A DNA stretch of 64,000 bases from Antedon bifida (Eukaryota; Echinodermata; Crinoidea; Comatulida; Antedonidae): positions 13,938,001-14,002,000 of the forward strand of contig OY727099.1 of assembly GCA_963402885.1 (NCBI GenBank). The letters are read 5' to 3'. Shown piece by piece: positions 54,453 through 64,000 of this stretch; position 1 is the first letter of the stretch; every line of letters starts with the position of its first letter. The notes beneath the pieces were generated by a model. It was not told where the DNA came from, made no database searches, and saw nothing but the letters and a program-made list of their open reading frames with translations. The position numbers and the translations under genes are program-made.

Positions 54453-55569
54453 ATGAACGAAAATGAAGCAGAACTTTTTGAGCTCTTAACTACAAGTAAT
54501 GAATCGACTACAAGAAACGTATGTACATTAATCTACACATTTTTTAATGTTATTCAATAGAGATGTTAAATTACAAGGCAATAAACACTGTTCATTACGA
54601 ATACTTTACTAACTATTAAGTAAGTTAATTACATTTTTTATTTATTAAGTGTAGGGAAAAAGCGTAGTACATCAAAACCAAAGAAGATAGATAAAACTAA
54701 TCCACAACCAGAATCAATTATACAAGTTGATCAAATTCTGGAAAGATGTATTGTCAACTATAAGAAGAAATCCTTTGTATTTGGACTCTGAGAACTAAGT
54801 GAATTTGTTGAGCGTTTTGGAGCACCAACCAACCAAGAAAAAGAACTCAGGGTTAAATAAATTTAAGGTAGAGCTTTGTAAGAAGATTATCGCAGCCATT
54901 GTAGTAGCGGACCAAAAACAAATTGCCACACAGTCTAGTGACCTTTTGAATAAGGAAATACACAGAAGAAGAATGCTTTTTTTTTTATCTTGCCTCATGA
55001 AGTCCCGCCATTGAAAGAAAGAATGAATACTTCCACTCTTGACGAACATGAGGAGCAGATTGTGCAGTATGTAGCTGGTTATGTGTCTTTTGCATTGGTT
55101 AAGCGATACAAAAGACAATCCACCGCAGTTGCAAAAGCATATGTACAAGTGCTGAATTGTTTTAAGACAGATGATAAGATGAACAACATTACACTGAAAA
55201 GTGGATAAACATACAGAGGTGGATTATTTAGGGTTAATGCTACTGCATATAGCATCTTTAGCATTATGGAGAAAGTGGTGAAGTCAAGCCTATGGATGAC
55301 ATTAATAGATTTCGGACTGAAAGTATGCATGATTTCTTGACAGTTACAATTTTGAAGAATGACTGTGTTTTGAATGTGTAGTACGATTCATAAATGGAAC
55401 ACTATCAGGAGATGCAAGCCACATACTGTTAAAAATTATTGATCAATATTATGTCAAAATAAGGAGCAAAAGCTTTGTGAAAGGCATAATCAATATTCGA
55501 AAACTGAACAAAGACCAAATTGTTTCCAAACAATTTGAAAAAGCAGTGAGAAAAGTTGTTGATAAATAA
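54453..55569 (+). pseudogene. Unnamed transposon-linked gene with several frameshifts
   Basis: A short first exon (54453-54518, MNENEAELFELLTTSNEST) ends at a GTATGT donor. The next piece starts near 54657 (KKRSTSKPKKIDK). Further blocks are KFKVELCKKIIAAIVVADQ (54860), EEQIVQYVAGYVSFALVKR (55050, shifted at a 10-T run near 54980), RGGLFRVNATAYSIFSIME (55216) and KIRSKSFVKGIINIRKLNK (55460), ending at TAA 55567-55569. VQYVAGYVxFALVKRxK and the GGLFxVN blocks belong to a repeated family in invertebrate genomes, lacking a name I can give. The phase mismatch at the first splice and the shifts make it non-functional. Confidence 0.5.
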
Positions 55570-57288
55570 TTTAGAGTTAAAACCCAGCTATCGGACTACA
55601 GAACACAATTTGAGTCGGACAAAAACAGAATAGTCCTCGGCAAACAGTTGGTTTAGTATTATCAGTGAACTCCATGCAAAGTTGATGTTTTTAAAATAAA
55701 TTTTATGATTTCTGACATGACAGTCCATATTATACAATTTTTCTTTTAGTTTTATTTAAAAGGGATGTCGATAATCATAATTTTATGATTTCTGACATGA
55801 CAGTCCGTATGTCGATAATCATAATCTTATTAACTGTGGTGTCATGATTTAAATGGTGTTTAAAGTATGCAGATAATAATTTTTATAATCCAGTTTGTTG
55901 TTGTGACAATATGATCCTTATTTTAACTTAGCATACATTAGTCGCAAGTTACGCATGGGCAGGAAATACTCCACTTCCGCTGTGTTTTGAATTACTAATT
56001 ATTATTTTATTGTTCCCAGGCTTATGCCATTGTATCCGTTTGTAATTCAATAGTGATGCACTCCGTTACGGGGTACCTGAAATGTTAGCGCTATAGTATC
56101 TTTGCTTCATTTACTCGCCAGGCCTGTATACGCAAGCTTGTCCTCCTTCGCATTGTGGTGGTATTAAATGCTTAATAAATGTTACTGTAGGCACAGTTAC
56201 ACAAGACTGACATGAGCAGCGACGATCGTCAAGATCCGCCAGGTCTGGGTATTTTCCTAGCAGATTGTTGCAACGTATCATATTATTATTTCTTTGACTT
56301 TTTATGGAATAACGGTGTATTTTACACGGCTAGATCATAACTCCTGCTAGATATTCATCTCGATTATTTAGAGTCAAAATGGTTCTTTTTTTACATAAGC
56401 CCACAGAATATACAGTATTCTGAATACACTCTTAAAAACAACTATACCTCAGCTCCATATAAAAAATAAAACAAAGCATGTGGCATGATGCTTGAACTGC
56501 CATAAGAGTATTATGTTAGGGAGACAGGATGAGAACTTAATTTGTGAGAAAAATTAATAGCTAAATAATGAATAGATTATGTAGTATAAACTGTTCTGTT
56601 GAAGAATGGAGCAGCACATCCACAAACCTATACTTGTATGAACCACAATTCACTTGGTTGCATTTGATTGAGTCACAGTTGAGAGATGTGAACGTGTAGT
56701 AAATAAAGATGCAAGAACCGACCTGACATTAGGCAGACTTGTTGGTGAGCATCATGGACTGCATATCGTACTGTCAACTGAAGCCTTTCATTCATCTGCA
56801 AAATAAGGATAGCAAATATCAGATGCCTACATATTATGATTGAATCATCTGTTACTCTAAATAGCCTCGTAAATGGGTGATTTAAACTGAAGGTACATTT
56901 TGGATTCTATGTAACCAACACTGTGCAGTCACATGTATCAATTAAACAATACTTGACAGTACTTGGGATCAAAATTAGTATAGGGCTCTCTGTCATATGT
57001 TACTTTAGCAACACAAACATAGTAATGTTACGCTGAGATTCTATCCTTAGATTATGAGTAATAAGTCACGTGACATAGGCAACTCAAACGAGTAAGACGT
57101 TCTGTGTGTGGTTATACAGTCCTTATAATTGACATGTGCGATTACACTATATTTCAGTATTTGTAAAAGATTTCTTATTGTCAAAATCATTTCATCAAAC
57201 CCTTTCATACTGTATGGTTATCCTTGCTTATATACTCTTTATAGATGTTTCAACATGAATTGAAATGCCAAAATGGACAAAAGATACA
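55570..57288. other. Intergenic, no gene recognised
   Basis: AT-rich. A short direct repeat (ATTTTATGATTTCTGACATG plus ACAGTCC) occurs at about 55701 and 55780. Nothing else supported. Confidence 0.4.
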
Positions 57289-57312
57289 GATTTTTTTTTT
57301 TTTTTTTTTAAA
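57289..57312. repeat. T-tract, about 23 nt
   Basis: Lies 70-90 nt past the kinase stop codon on its downstream side; as poly(A) on the minus strand it may be a retroposed tail or a simple tract. Confidence 0.6.
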
Positions 57313-57379
57313 GGCTTATATTCGCAAGGAACAGAGGAATTTAAATTCTAAAATATATTTACCTTTGTTTAACATTTAG

Positions 57380-60300
57380 TCATGATGCTTGTGAAAGACA
57401 GATTAATGTTCCTGTGAATTCATCATTACCATAACAACACACCTTTTCAGCATCTTTAGAATCTAGTTTACATATAATCACAGGTGTCCGGCCCATACTA
57501 TTTAAAACAATAGCTTGTGCCGTTTCCAGTTTCTTAGCAACTCCACCAGTAACATCATGAGTTAACTTTGATGTCTTGATGTTTGTTTGGAGCTCTCCAT
57601 TTTTAGATAAAATCACCTTCGGCAACAGAACAGCACCATCTTCTTCTGGAGATTTGTTAAAAATGCCAGCAACATTTGTCAGGAAAATAACTCGATTTGG
57701 TTTTAGATTTTCAGCTAATTCCTGAAGAACAAATTAATGACAAAACAGCTCAGTTAGACATTAAATTTGAATGATTATTTTGGATCCCCATTGAAAAGAA
57801 TCCTTCAAAACACTCGGAAAGTCCTAGCTCAAAACTGCGGTTCTCAAATTTATTACAGGTAAAAAGCATACCTTAAAGATGTATTGTCCCTTGAAACATA
57901 TTTAATGAGGGTGATCCATCCAGCTATTGCTGATCATTAGGGACCCTCAGAGGTTTACAAGACAAACATATACACAAGATGCTCTACATAAACAAAGTCT
58001 TATTACAAGTCTTTGGGAGTGGAGTAATTTGGTCCTTAGAAAAAATCCTGACATGTGACGGGACTTGAACCCAGGACCCTTGGAGTGGTAGCCAAGCATC
58101 ATAAACACCAAGCCACAACTCCACTCCAAAAACTAAAAATGAAGGTCAAATATTCTAAATTTAAATTGGCCTTATCATATTATTATTAAAGTTATTCACT
58201 TTAAGTCGAAAATTCAAGCCAAAAACAATAAGTTTACGTAATTAACAGGTAAATTAATTTGATTACATTTCGCCTGGAAAATCATCGCAAGCGAAAGTAA
58301 ACAAAGACTTCAAACCACGAGTATGCATTATGCATGATGCTAATTAGGATTGTTTACAACTCGTCACCGTTGGGAAGGTGTTTTCACACAGATCGCGAGG
58401 AAGTTTTATGATTATGCATACATAGTAGCCAAACAAGCGCGTTGCATTATGAGATATGTTTTGATCGAAAACTTTGACTGACTTTCAAAGTTATTTTTTG
58501 AACAAAAAAACGTCTGTATTTCAGTTAAATGATTTTTTTTCAAAATATTAAAAAACAATTTTTTTTGGAATTAGTCAATGGGACAATACATCTTTAAACA
58601 AAGACAAATTTGAAATATATAATAACCTGTTTAAGTAGTTTATATCAGCTGCTGCTTTTACAGATTTTTTCGAGAGCTTTTCCAACTTTTATAAGTCCAT
58701 GATTGACACCTGATATCATGAATAATGATGCTGAACTTCTGACAGCATAATAAAATTAGGATAAATTAGAGTTTTTTGCAAACATGTTTCGTTGTTATGC
58801 TGAACAACATCATCAGTGCAATTAAATACGGTCTGGGAGGTTCTAGTTATATATACCTCTATACTGGTGAGTATTTAAATGATCAAATGGATTTTGTAAC
58901 AAGTTAGAGAAGGTTTATTCCATTGTATATATAGGGCTTCATTTATTTTTTATTTGTAACTATTGATTGATTGATCTAGGCAATTCTTATTATTGTGTTT
59001 GTATATATGTGAATTTTTTTCCCTATTCATATGTTCTTGAATCCTTGTCTTTAGATGTCGGGAAGGTTCGGTGTCAATCAAGGACTTACGAAAGTTGGAA
59101 AAGCACCCAAAAAATCTATAAAAGCAACAGCTGAAATAAAAATTACAAAACATTCATCGTGTTTCCAAAATGTATAAAAATAACCTTTATTATTGAATCT
59201 CCACTTAGGATGGTACATCCCAATGTTTGATCCAGTACACAATCACCATTGACAACTGGGATAAACCCTGCTTTCAAAAGGCTGCTTATAGAGTCTACGT
59301 CTGATTTGACTATCTTCCTGTTAGCTGTCTCCCAACTTCCAATACACTATAACAACAGAAATGTCTTCTTTAATCACACATTGTTTTAAGCACAATATAC
59401 CTATGTTGGTAGTGTCCGAGGTGATACAAGGATATAGAGAAAATAAAATTGTGTTACTTACAGAATAACTGACTGCTGGTAAACCATGCTTAACCAGCTC
59501 TTCAACAATTATATGGTTGAGCTGTAAAAAAAAACCCATCATAATTACTCACACAAAGGAATTTGGAGGAATATATAAATTATGCTTTAGAAAGACAAAT
59601 TAATTTTTCACAAACTTTATTTCGTCTTGAATGTACAGGTAAACTATCAAGAGAGTACAACATTTTTCACGAATAATCGGTGATTATTATACAATAAACA
59701 ATCTCACTATACTAGTATCTTGTACCAGACTATTTCAAATGAATTAAATGAAATAACATTTGAAAGTGTTTTTCTACGGGGATTTCCATTGCCTAGACCA
59801 GGCCTAGTCGGTAAGATTGCAACGCACCGAACCATGACTGCCATTTGATTTGCTTCAGTCGACAGACCATAATGTACTTGGGCTAACTATCATTGAAAAT
59901 TTGACGGAGATATTTCAATATCATAAAACAGAATTCACAGATTTTTATCTCTGAATTCTCTACTACTGTACTACCTCATCAATTAGCCTTTTTATTAACA
60001 ATGAGAGAGGAACTTCATAGTAAATTGGCGGCCATTTTTCCCGGAACTTAGAACCGAGGGTAAGGAATTTTATAAACGTCAAAACATATCTCGCTGAAGG
60101 TATTTATGTACTAAGAAATAGCATGTTAAACTAAAAAGCGCTAGTGTACAAAACAAGAACTGGTTTTAATGAGTCGGTCATTAGGAACACATAAGTCTTC
60201 TACATGTAGGCCTATTTTATACAATTACTAGCTCAAATCTGTCCTTATCATTTTAGGATTCATGCCTGTAGGTGGCAGGTAAAGGTATATCATAATTAAG

Positions 60301-61448
60301 CAATTATTATTTTGATAAGACACTATTTGAAAATAAGTCATTTTGAACAGTAGAACTTAAAATAGATACTAATGCTAACAATTGAAATCATGTTTTCAGA
60401 TCCCCTAAATATATACAATTACAAAAGGCTCATTTATTTTTATACATGCAATTCTTTAATTTGCCCTTTTCCATGATTTTGATTGGCCCATATGGTATTT
60501 TAACAAATTGAATTCATAGTAAAAAGGAATTATTAGAATTTAGGTTCAAAGTATATTGGATAAATTTGTATTATACACCTATAGTTTTTTACCTTAAGAA
60601 CTGATATCCGTGTTAGTGCAAAGCCATTGCGTACAAAGTCACAGTTAGTGTGCCCACTCCACCCTTGAGCTACACAGTATTTATTTGCCTGAAAATGACC
60701 AAATGACCTTTGAAAGAAGAAAGTGTGTTAGAATATTAGTTGGTTAAAGACTGGGGGACTATATCCTGCAGTACGATGATCTTACTCAAATGAAAATTAA
60801 ACATTCAAATGTTATGCATAATATAAAATGTTGAAATGAATATTGCCAAGAGATCTGGAAAAAAAGTACAGGGGCACACTATATTTTTACTTGATGCTTT
60901 TTAAAAACTATTTGATACTGAAAATTTTTCCAGTTCATTCTTTACAATATTTATGGAATGAATTTTATAATCCCATCAGACAGACGATTCCATTCATGAA
61001 TTGCTTTTTATACACTTTTTACTGTAGAATTTACCAAACTATTTTGTCTGAATGTAGCCTTAAAATTTAAATAAAGTGGGTCCGATTTTACTCAACAGGG
61101 GTGGATCCAGGATTTTTCTTAACAGGGAAGTGCCAACATAATAATTTTAATAGTCTGTCAAAAATATTGTAAATATAAAAAAGCAAAACAAAAATCATTT
61201 TAGCTGTCAAAGGGGGCTGGTGCAACTCAAGCACTACCCTCCTGGATCCATCTCTACTGAGCATGGGATTATATACGGTATAAACTGCATCATTACCCAG
61301 CACCATGTACAATGATAATTTTCTTTTTAATTTTAGAAACCATAACAGCAGCTTGCTTGATTGCATCTAAATTTGGTGTTTCAAATTGCTCTTTAAAAGT
61401 AACAGCACTGCCACCCAACTTGATAATGCTATCAACTTCCAGCTCCAT
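57380..61448 (-). CDS. IPK: Isopentenyl phosphate kinase
   Basis: Five exons, 61448-61297, 60707-60593, 59521-59462, 59346-59185 and 57721-57380 (TGA), join in phase to 276 codons. The amino-acid kinase fold is clear: IIKLGGSAVTFKEQFET (phosphate-binding Gly-rich loop), IIIVHGAG joined across the first intron to GSFGHFQA, LNHIIVEELVKHGLPAV, GFIPVVNGDCVLDQTLGC, TILSGDSIIK, NRVIFLTNVAGIF and KLTHDVTGGVAKKLETAQ. HGAGSFGH and THDVTGG are diagnostic of IPK, which makes isopentenyl diphosphate from isopentenyl phosphate and ATP in the cytosol. Length fits the family. All splice borders are GT-AG. The short third exon (60 nt) and first exon are easily missed by simple ORF searches. Confidence 0.95.
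57930..58132 (-). mobile_element. tRNA-derived SINE in the last IPK intron
   Basis: The minus strand begins GGAGTGGAGTTGTGGCTTGG, with an A box-like TGGCTTGGTG, and about 55 nt later has a near-perfect B box, GGGTTCAAGTCCC. An unrelated tail follows (CTAAGGACCAAATTACTCC). The head resembles a tRNA with a long variable arm. Not a functional tRNA: the acceptor stem does not close. Confidence 0.75.
58700..59085 (-). mobile_element. Penelope-like element fragment in the last IPK intron
   Basis: The minus strand encodes RHLKTRIQEHMNREKNSHI with YKHNNKNC, the helix after the GIY-YIG core in Penelope endonucleases. Further on comes a non-coding 3' part with CTGATGATGTTGTTCAGCA and CAACGAAACATGTTTG, typical of Penelope 3' ends. 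Same strand as the kinase gene. Confidence 0.65.
59522..60592. other. IPK intron 2
   Basis: AT-rich intron, without a recognisable element or coding sequence. Confidence 0.8.
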
Positions 61449-62804
61449 CTACTCAATAATGTTTACCACCTTTTGAATGCCTATAACAAACTGGAAAACA
61501 AAAGTAATTTGTGGTCAATGCTCAATGTTAGTATTTCAAAATCAAGAGATAGTGCGTTTTCTTCGGCATGGACTATTCATGCACTCGCCATAGCACTCCA
61601 AAGACCAATAAATGTCTATCTATCCACCATTAACGGTATCACAGATGCCCGTTTCAGGATTCTAAACAGAACTTTCAACCAAGAGTGCAACTAAATAAAC
61701 AAGAGAGTCCAATCTCAATTATGTGAAGGGAATTTTCGAAAAAGCAAAGAAAACATGGACTATTCCTAGTAATTTGGTGCCATTGTTGGCTCTCTCGAAA
61801 CCAGAAGTTATAACATTAACCAGTAGTCCTAAACCATGCACTTAGGTATCAAGGTACTACATATTTCAATGGATAAAACATTAGTAATTCAGACTACAGC
61901 ATGTACTTCTCAACATGCAGTGCACTGAGACCATCTACACAGGGGAACCTCGCATTTGGGTAACCAGGGTACACCTTTGTTAAAGGGACACTTTACTATG
62001 GAACGAGTCAATACATGCTCAACACTATGCCAATCCCAATTTAAACGACAGCAATATTATTATTTTTTTTGTTTTGCGTTACTTTCTTATTATTTCTTAA
62101 TAGATGTCATCATCTGATAAAGATTCCCTGACAGTCGAAGAGGCTTTACAAAAACAGAATAATCGACAACCAACCAGACAGAAATCACCTAATAAACCAT
62201 CTGCGTCAACATTTACAAACAAAAGTGAAGATTACAGTTTTTCAGCGTACGATTTTCCATAACTGGTTTACTGATTTCACCAATGATGAAACGTTTAAAA
62301 GCAATATGGACACAAACAATGAAATTTGTAAATCATACAGCCAAAATTATGCTGATGAAGTCTTTAGAAATTTTGAACATGTTGACGGACAGTGATGACT
62401 TCTTTCAAAAGGCAGTATTCATAAAAGGACAAGCACCTGCATTTATGCTTTTTACGAAAGACCAAATAAATGATTCTGTTACGGAAAAATAGTTCCAGGG
62501 ATCGACAAGACCTTCAATTTAGACAAAACTTATCTCACGCTAATGGTATACAAAAACCTAGCTAATTACTAAAATGGACAATGAGCCTCCATAAATTGTT
62601 TACCCTTTAGCATTTGCAGAATTCTACACTTTCTTAAAGTATAATTTAATTAGCAATGGTGTTAAGAATTTTAGCAATTTAACAGTAGGTACAGATGATG
62701 AATTAGCCATGCACAAAGTATTTATAGACGCTTTTCATTGCAAACATGTACTATGCAGAAAGCATATTCTTAATGTAAGCAGCACCGAAATTAGACCCCT
62801 ATAA
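61449..62804 (+). pseudogene. MULE-like transposase remnant upstream of the IPK start
   Basis: Plus-strand blocks in changing frames: SAFSSAWTIHALAIALQRP and INGITDARFRILNRTFNQ (61560-61694), a serine/lysine-rich frame from ATG 62104, KGQAPAFMLFTKDQINDSV (about 62430), IDKTFNLDKTYLTLMVYKN (about 62500, first catalytic Asp) and NLTVGTDDELAMHKVFIDA with HVLCRKHIL (62680-62775, second Asp and the C/H block). This order matches the MULE-related transposases of invertebrates. Stops and frameshifts separate most blocks. It lies head to head with the kinase gene, starting within about 60 bp of its ATG. Confidence 0.65.
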
Positions 62805-63062
62805 AATTTAGTTCAAGGACCTGTGGAGTATCACATGACCTCCTTTGCAGCTAAGGTTGGGTCTCTGGAATTTGACTTATTATCATTAAATAGTCAGATA
62901 CTGAGACACCAACACTTGCATTTTGGGACCCGGATAACAAATTTGGCGATCCTGCCAAGACCATACTTTTATTAAAGAAGTTGAACAAAGAATTACAACT
63001 TAGAGAATTTAAGCATAGAGCAACAAAACCTGGCCTAAAAGTTATTCCAGTTAACGAAAGAT
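62805..63062. other. Coding-like residue of unknown origin
   Basis: A frame at about 62940-63080 reads KTILLLKKLNKELQLREFK and other charged residues; not recognised. Confidence 0.25.
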
Positions 63063-63272
63063 ATCAGGGGGAAACTCTATGATCTGGGAAAGAACCAGCT
63101 CCAAGAACTTTGTAACCTTTTAAAGATTGGTGGAACGGACCAAGAGTTAATCAAGGACAAGGATGAACATGGACTGATAAAGTTCATTGCGAGATATATC
63201 GATGGAGATGAGTTCGAGAAAGCAGAAGATCAAGGACTCTCTATACTATTAACATTCCTTCTTTTTATTTAA
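63063..63272 (+). pseudogene. Retroelement-type N-terminal helical domain fragment
   Basis: Continuous 69-codon frame: GKLYDLGKNQLQELCNLLK, KDKDEHGLIKFIARYIDGD and EFEKAEDQGLSILLTFL, ending at TAA. It resembles the short death-fold- or SAP-like helical domain at the front of some invertebrate LTR-retroelement gag proteins. Family name uncertain. Confidence 0.45.
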
Positions 63273-64000
63273 AAGTGATACAACTAAATTCAGCATTAGT
63301 TGTTGATGCAATGGCTCTTTAGCAAGGCATGAGTGAAACTCCAGAAACTGGAGAATTGGCAAACAAAATCTTGAGACTGATTGATATTCCTAACATTTGC
63401 GCACAAACGACGACCTTGAAGGATGGCACAGTAAACTCAATCGTAAAGGACGGCACTATAAGTATTCTACAGTATCGATGATTAATTATAATAGTAGATT
63501 GAAATGTTTCACTCTTCCCCGGTTATAAGTAAATATAGCGACTAGCTCATAATGCTTATAGTTTAATTTATTATTTAGCGACACTACATTCTTCATGATG
63601 CTTGAACTTCTATACAATGAAAGTAGAAATGTTCAAATTACTATGGAGCTAGTTAATCGCGAAGATTTGGACAGAGTGCAGCATTGGCAATAAGACGACT
63701 GCTAAGATTGTCAGAACAGTACCGATTGGGAGACCGATTGGCGCGATAGCTTTTGAATGCTGAATGTCGAGTAATATTGCATGATGTTCGCGAAGATATT
63801 AGGTATTTGCTTTAGATAGTTAAAAGAATTTATATGCCTATAGTATTTATAATATTATTATGTTATAATTCAGTGCAATCAAACTTTATAGTAAGTGTAC
63901 ATACTATACTATATAAAAATAAATATGTTATGGCTTGTTGAGATAATATTATATATGTATTTGAATTTTTAAAGTTTCAAAAGTTTATCTGATTTGATGA
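63273..64000. other. No gene recognised
   Basis: AT-rich to the end of the window, with only short frames such as MLELLYNESRNVQITMEL near 63600. Confidence 0.4.

Noticed and set aside
58040-58130. Functional tRNA gene on the minus strand
   Set aside because: A and B boxes are present but the arms do not fold with a closed acceptor stem; the head of a SINE explains it better.

Overview
The window is AT-rich animal genomic DNA with spliceosomal introns, not bacterial. Two complete host genes can be rebuilt exon by exon. The rest is a dense bed of old transposable elements. An ABTB2/ABTB3 gene close to its vertebrate relatives, an isopentenyl phosphate kinase gene, and elements of the Kolobok, pogo/Tigger, Harbinger, BEL, Ty3 and Penelope types suggest a marine invertebrate, perhaps an echinoderm or another non-vertebrate deuterostome. 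That placement is an inference; no species is claimed.

Layout. 1-2430: a divergent pair of small unknown genes between two copies of a 20-bp direct repeat. 2850-12364, minus strand: an ABTB2/ABTB3-type ankyrin-BTB gene with 15 coding exons and 999 codons, all splice phases consistent; its 5' UTR may continue to about 16.6 kb. 12.4-17.9 kb: AT-rich and without recognisable genes. 17.9-33.9 kb: plus-strand remnants of an integrase-core gene, CXC-type cysteine-rich genes, a PIF/Harbinger transposase, a Ty3-like gag-protease, a DDE-like gene, a BEL gag and a Penelope endonuclease tail. 34.6-44.9 kb: nested transposons. 45-56 kb: more remnants, a tandemly duplicated ballast-domain fragment, a piece of 18S rRNA and an unnamed transposon gene. 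57.4-61.4 kb, minus strand: a complete five-exon isopentenyl phosphate kinase gene with a tRNA-type SINE and a Penelope fragment in one intron. 61.4-64 kb: a MULE-like remnant directly behind the kinase start.

The most informative structure is at 34.6-44.9 kb. A pogo/Tigger-like transposase gene carries a 21-bp coding minisatellite near its 3' end. A 5835-bp element (36360-42194) sits inside that minisatellite, flanked on both sides by TTAA and bounded by matching termini that start AGTGGAGGTG. It holds two convergent genes: a seven-exon THAP transposase of Kolobok type, now broken, and an intact two-exon gene whose protein resembles the cytoplasmic ballast domain of P2X7 receptors. A second THAP gene start lies just beyond and reads in frame into the expanded minisatellite, giving a predicted THAP-repeat chimera. 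Two further ballast-type fragments lie at 46-48 kb. Ballast domain and THAP transposase travelling as one TTAA-flanked unit is the strongest candidate for something not described before.
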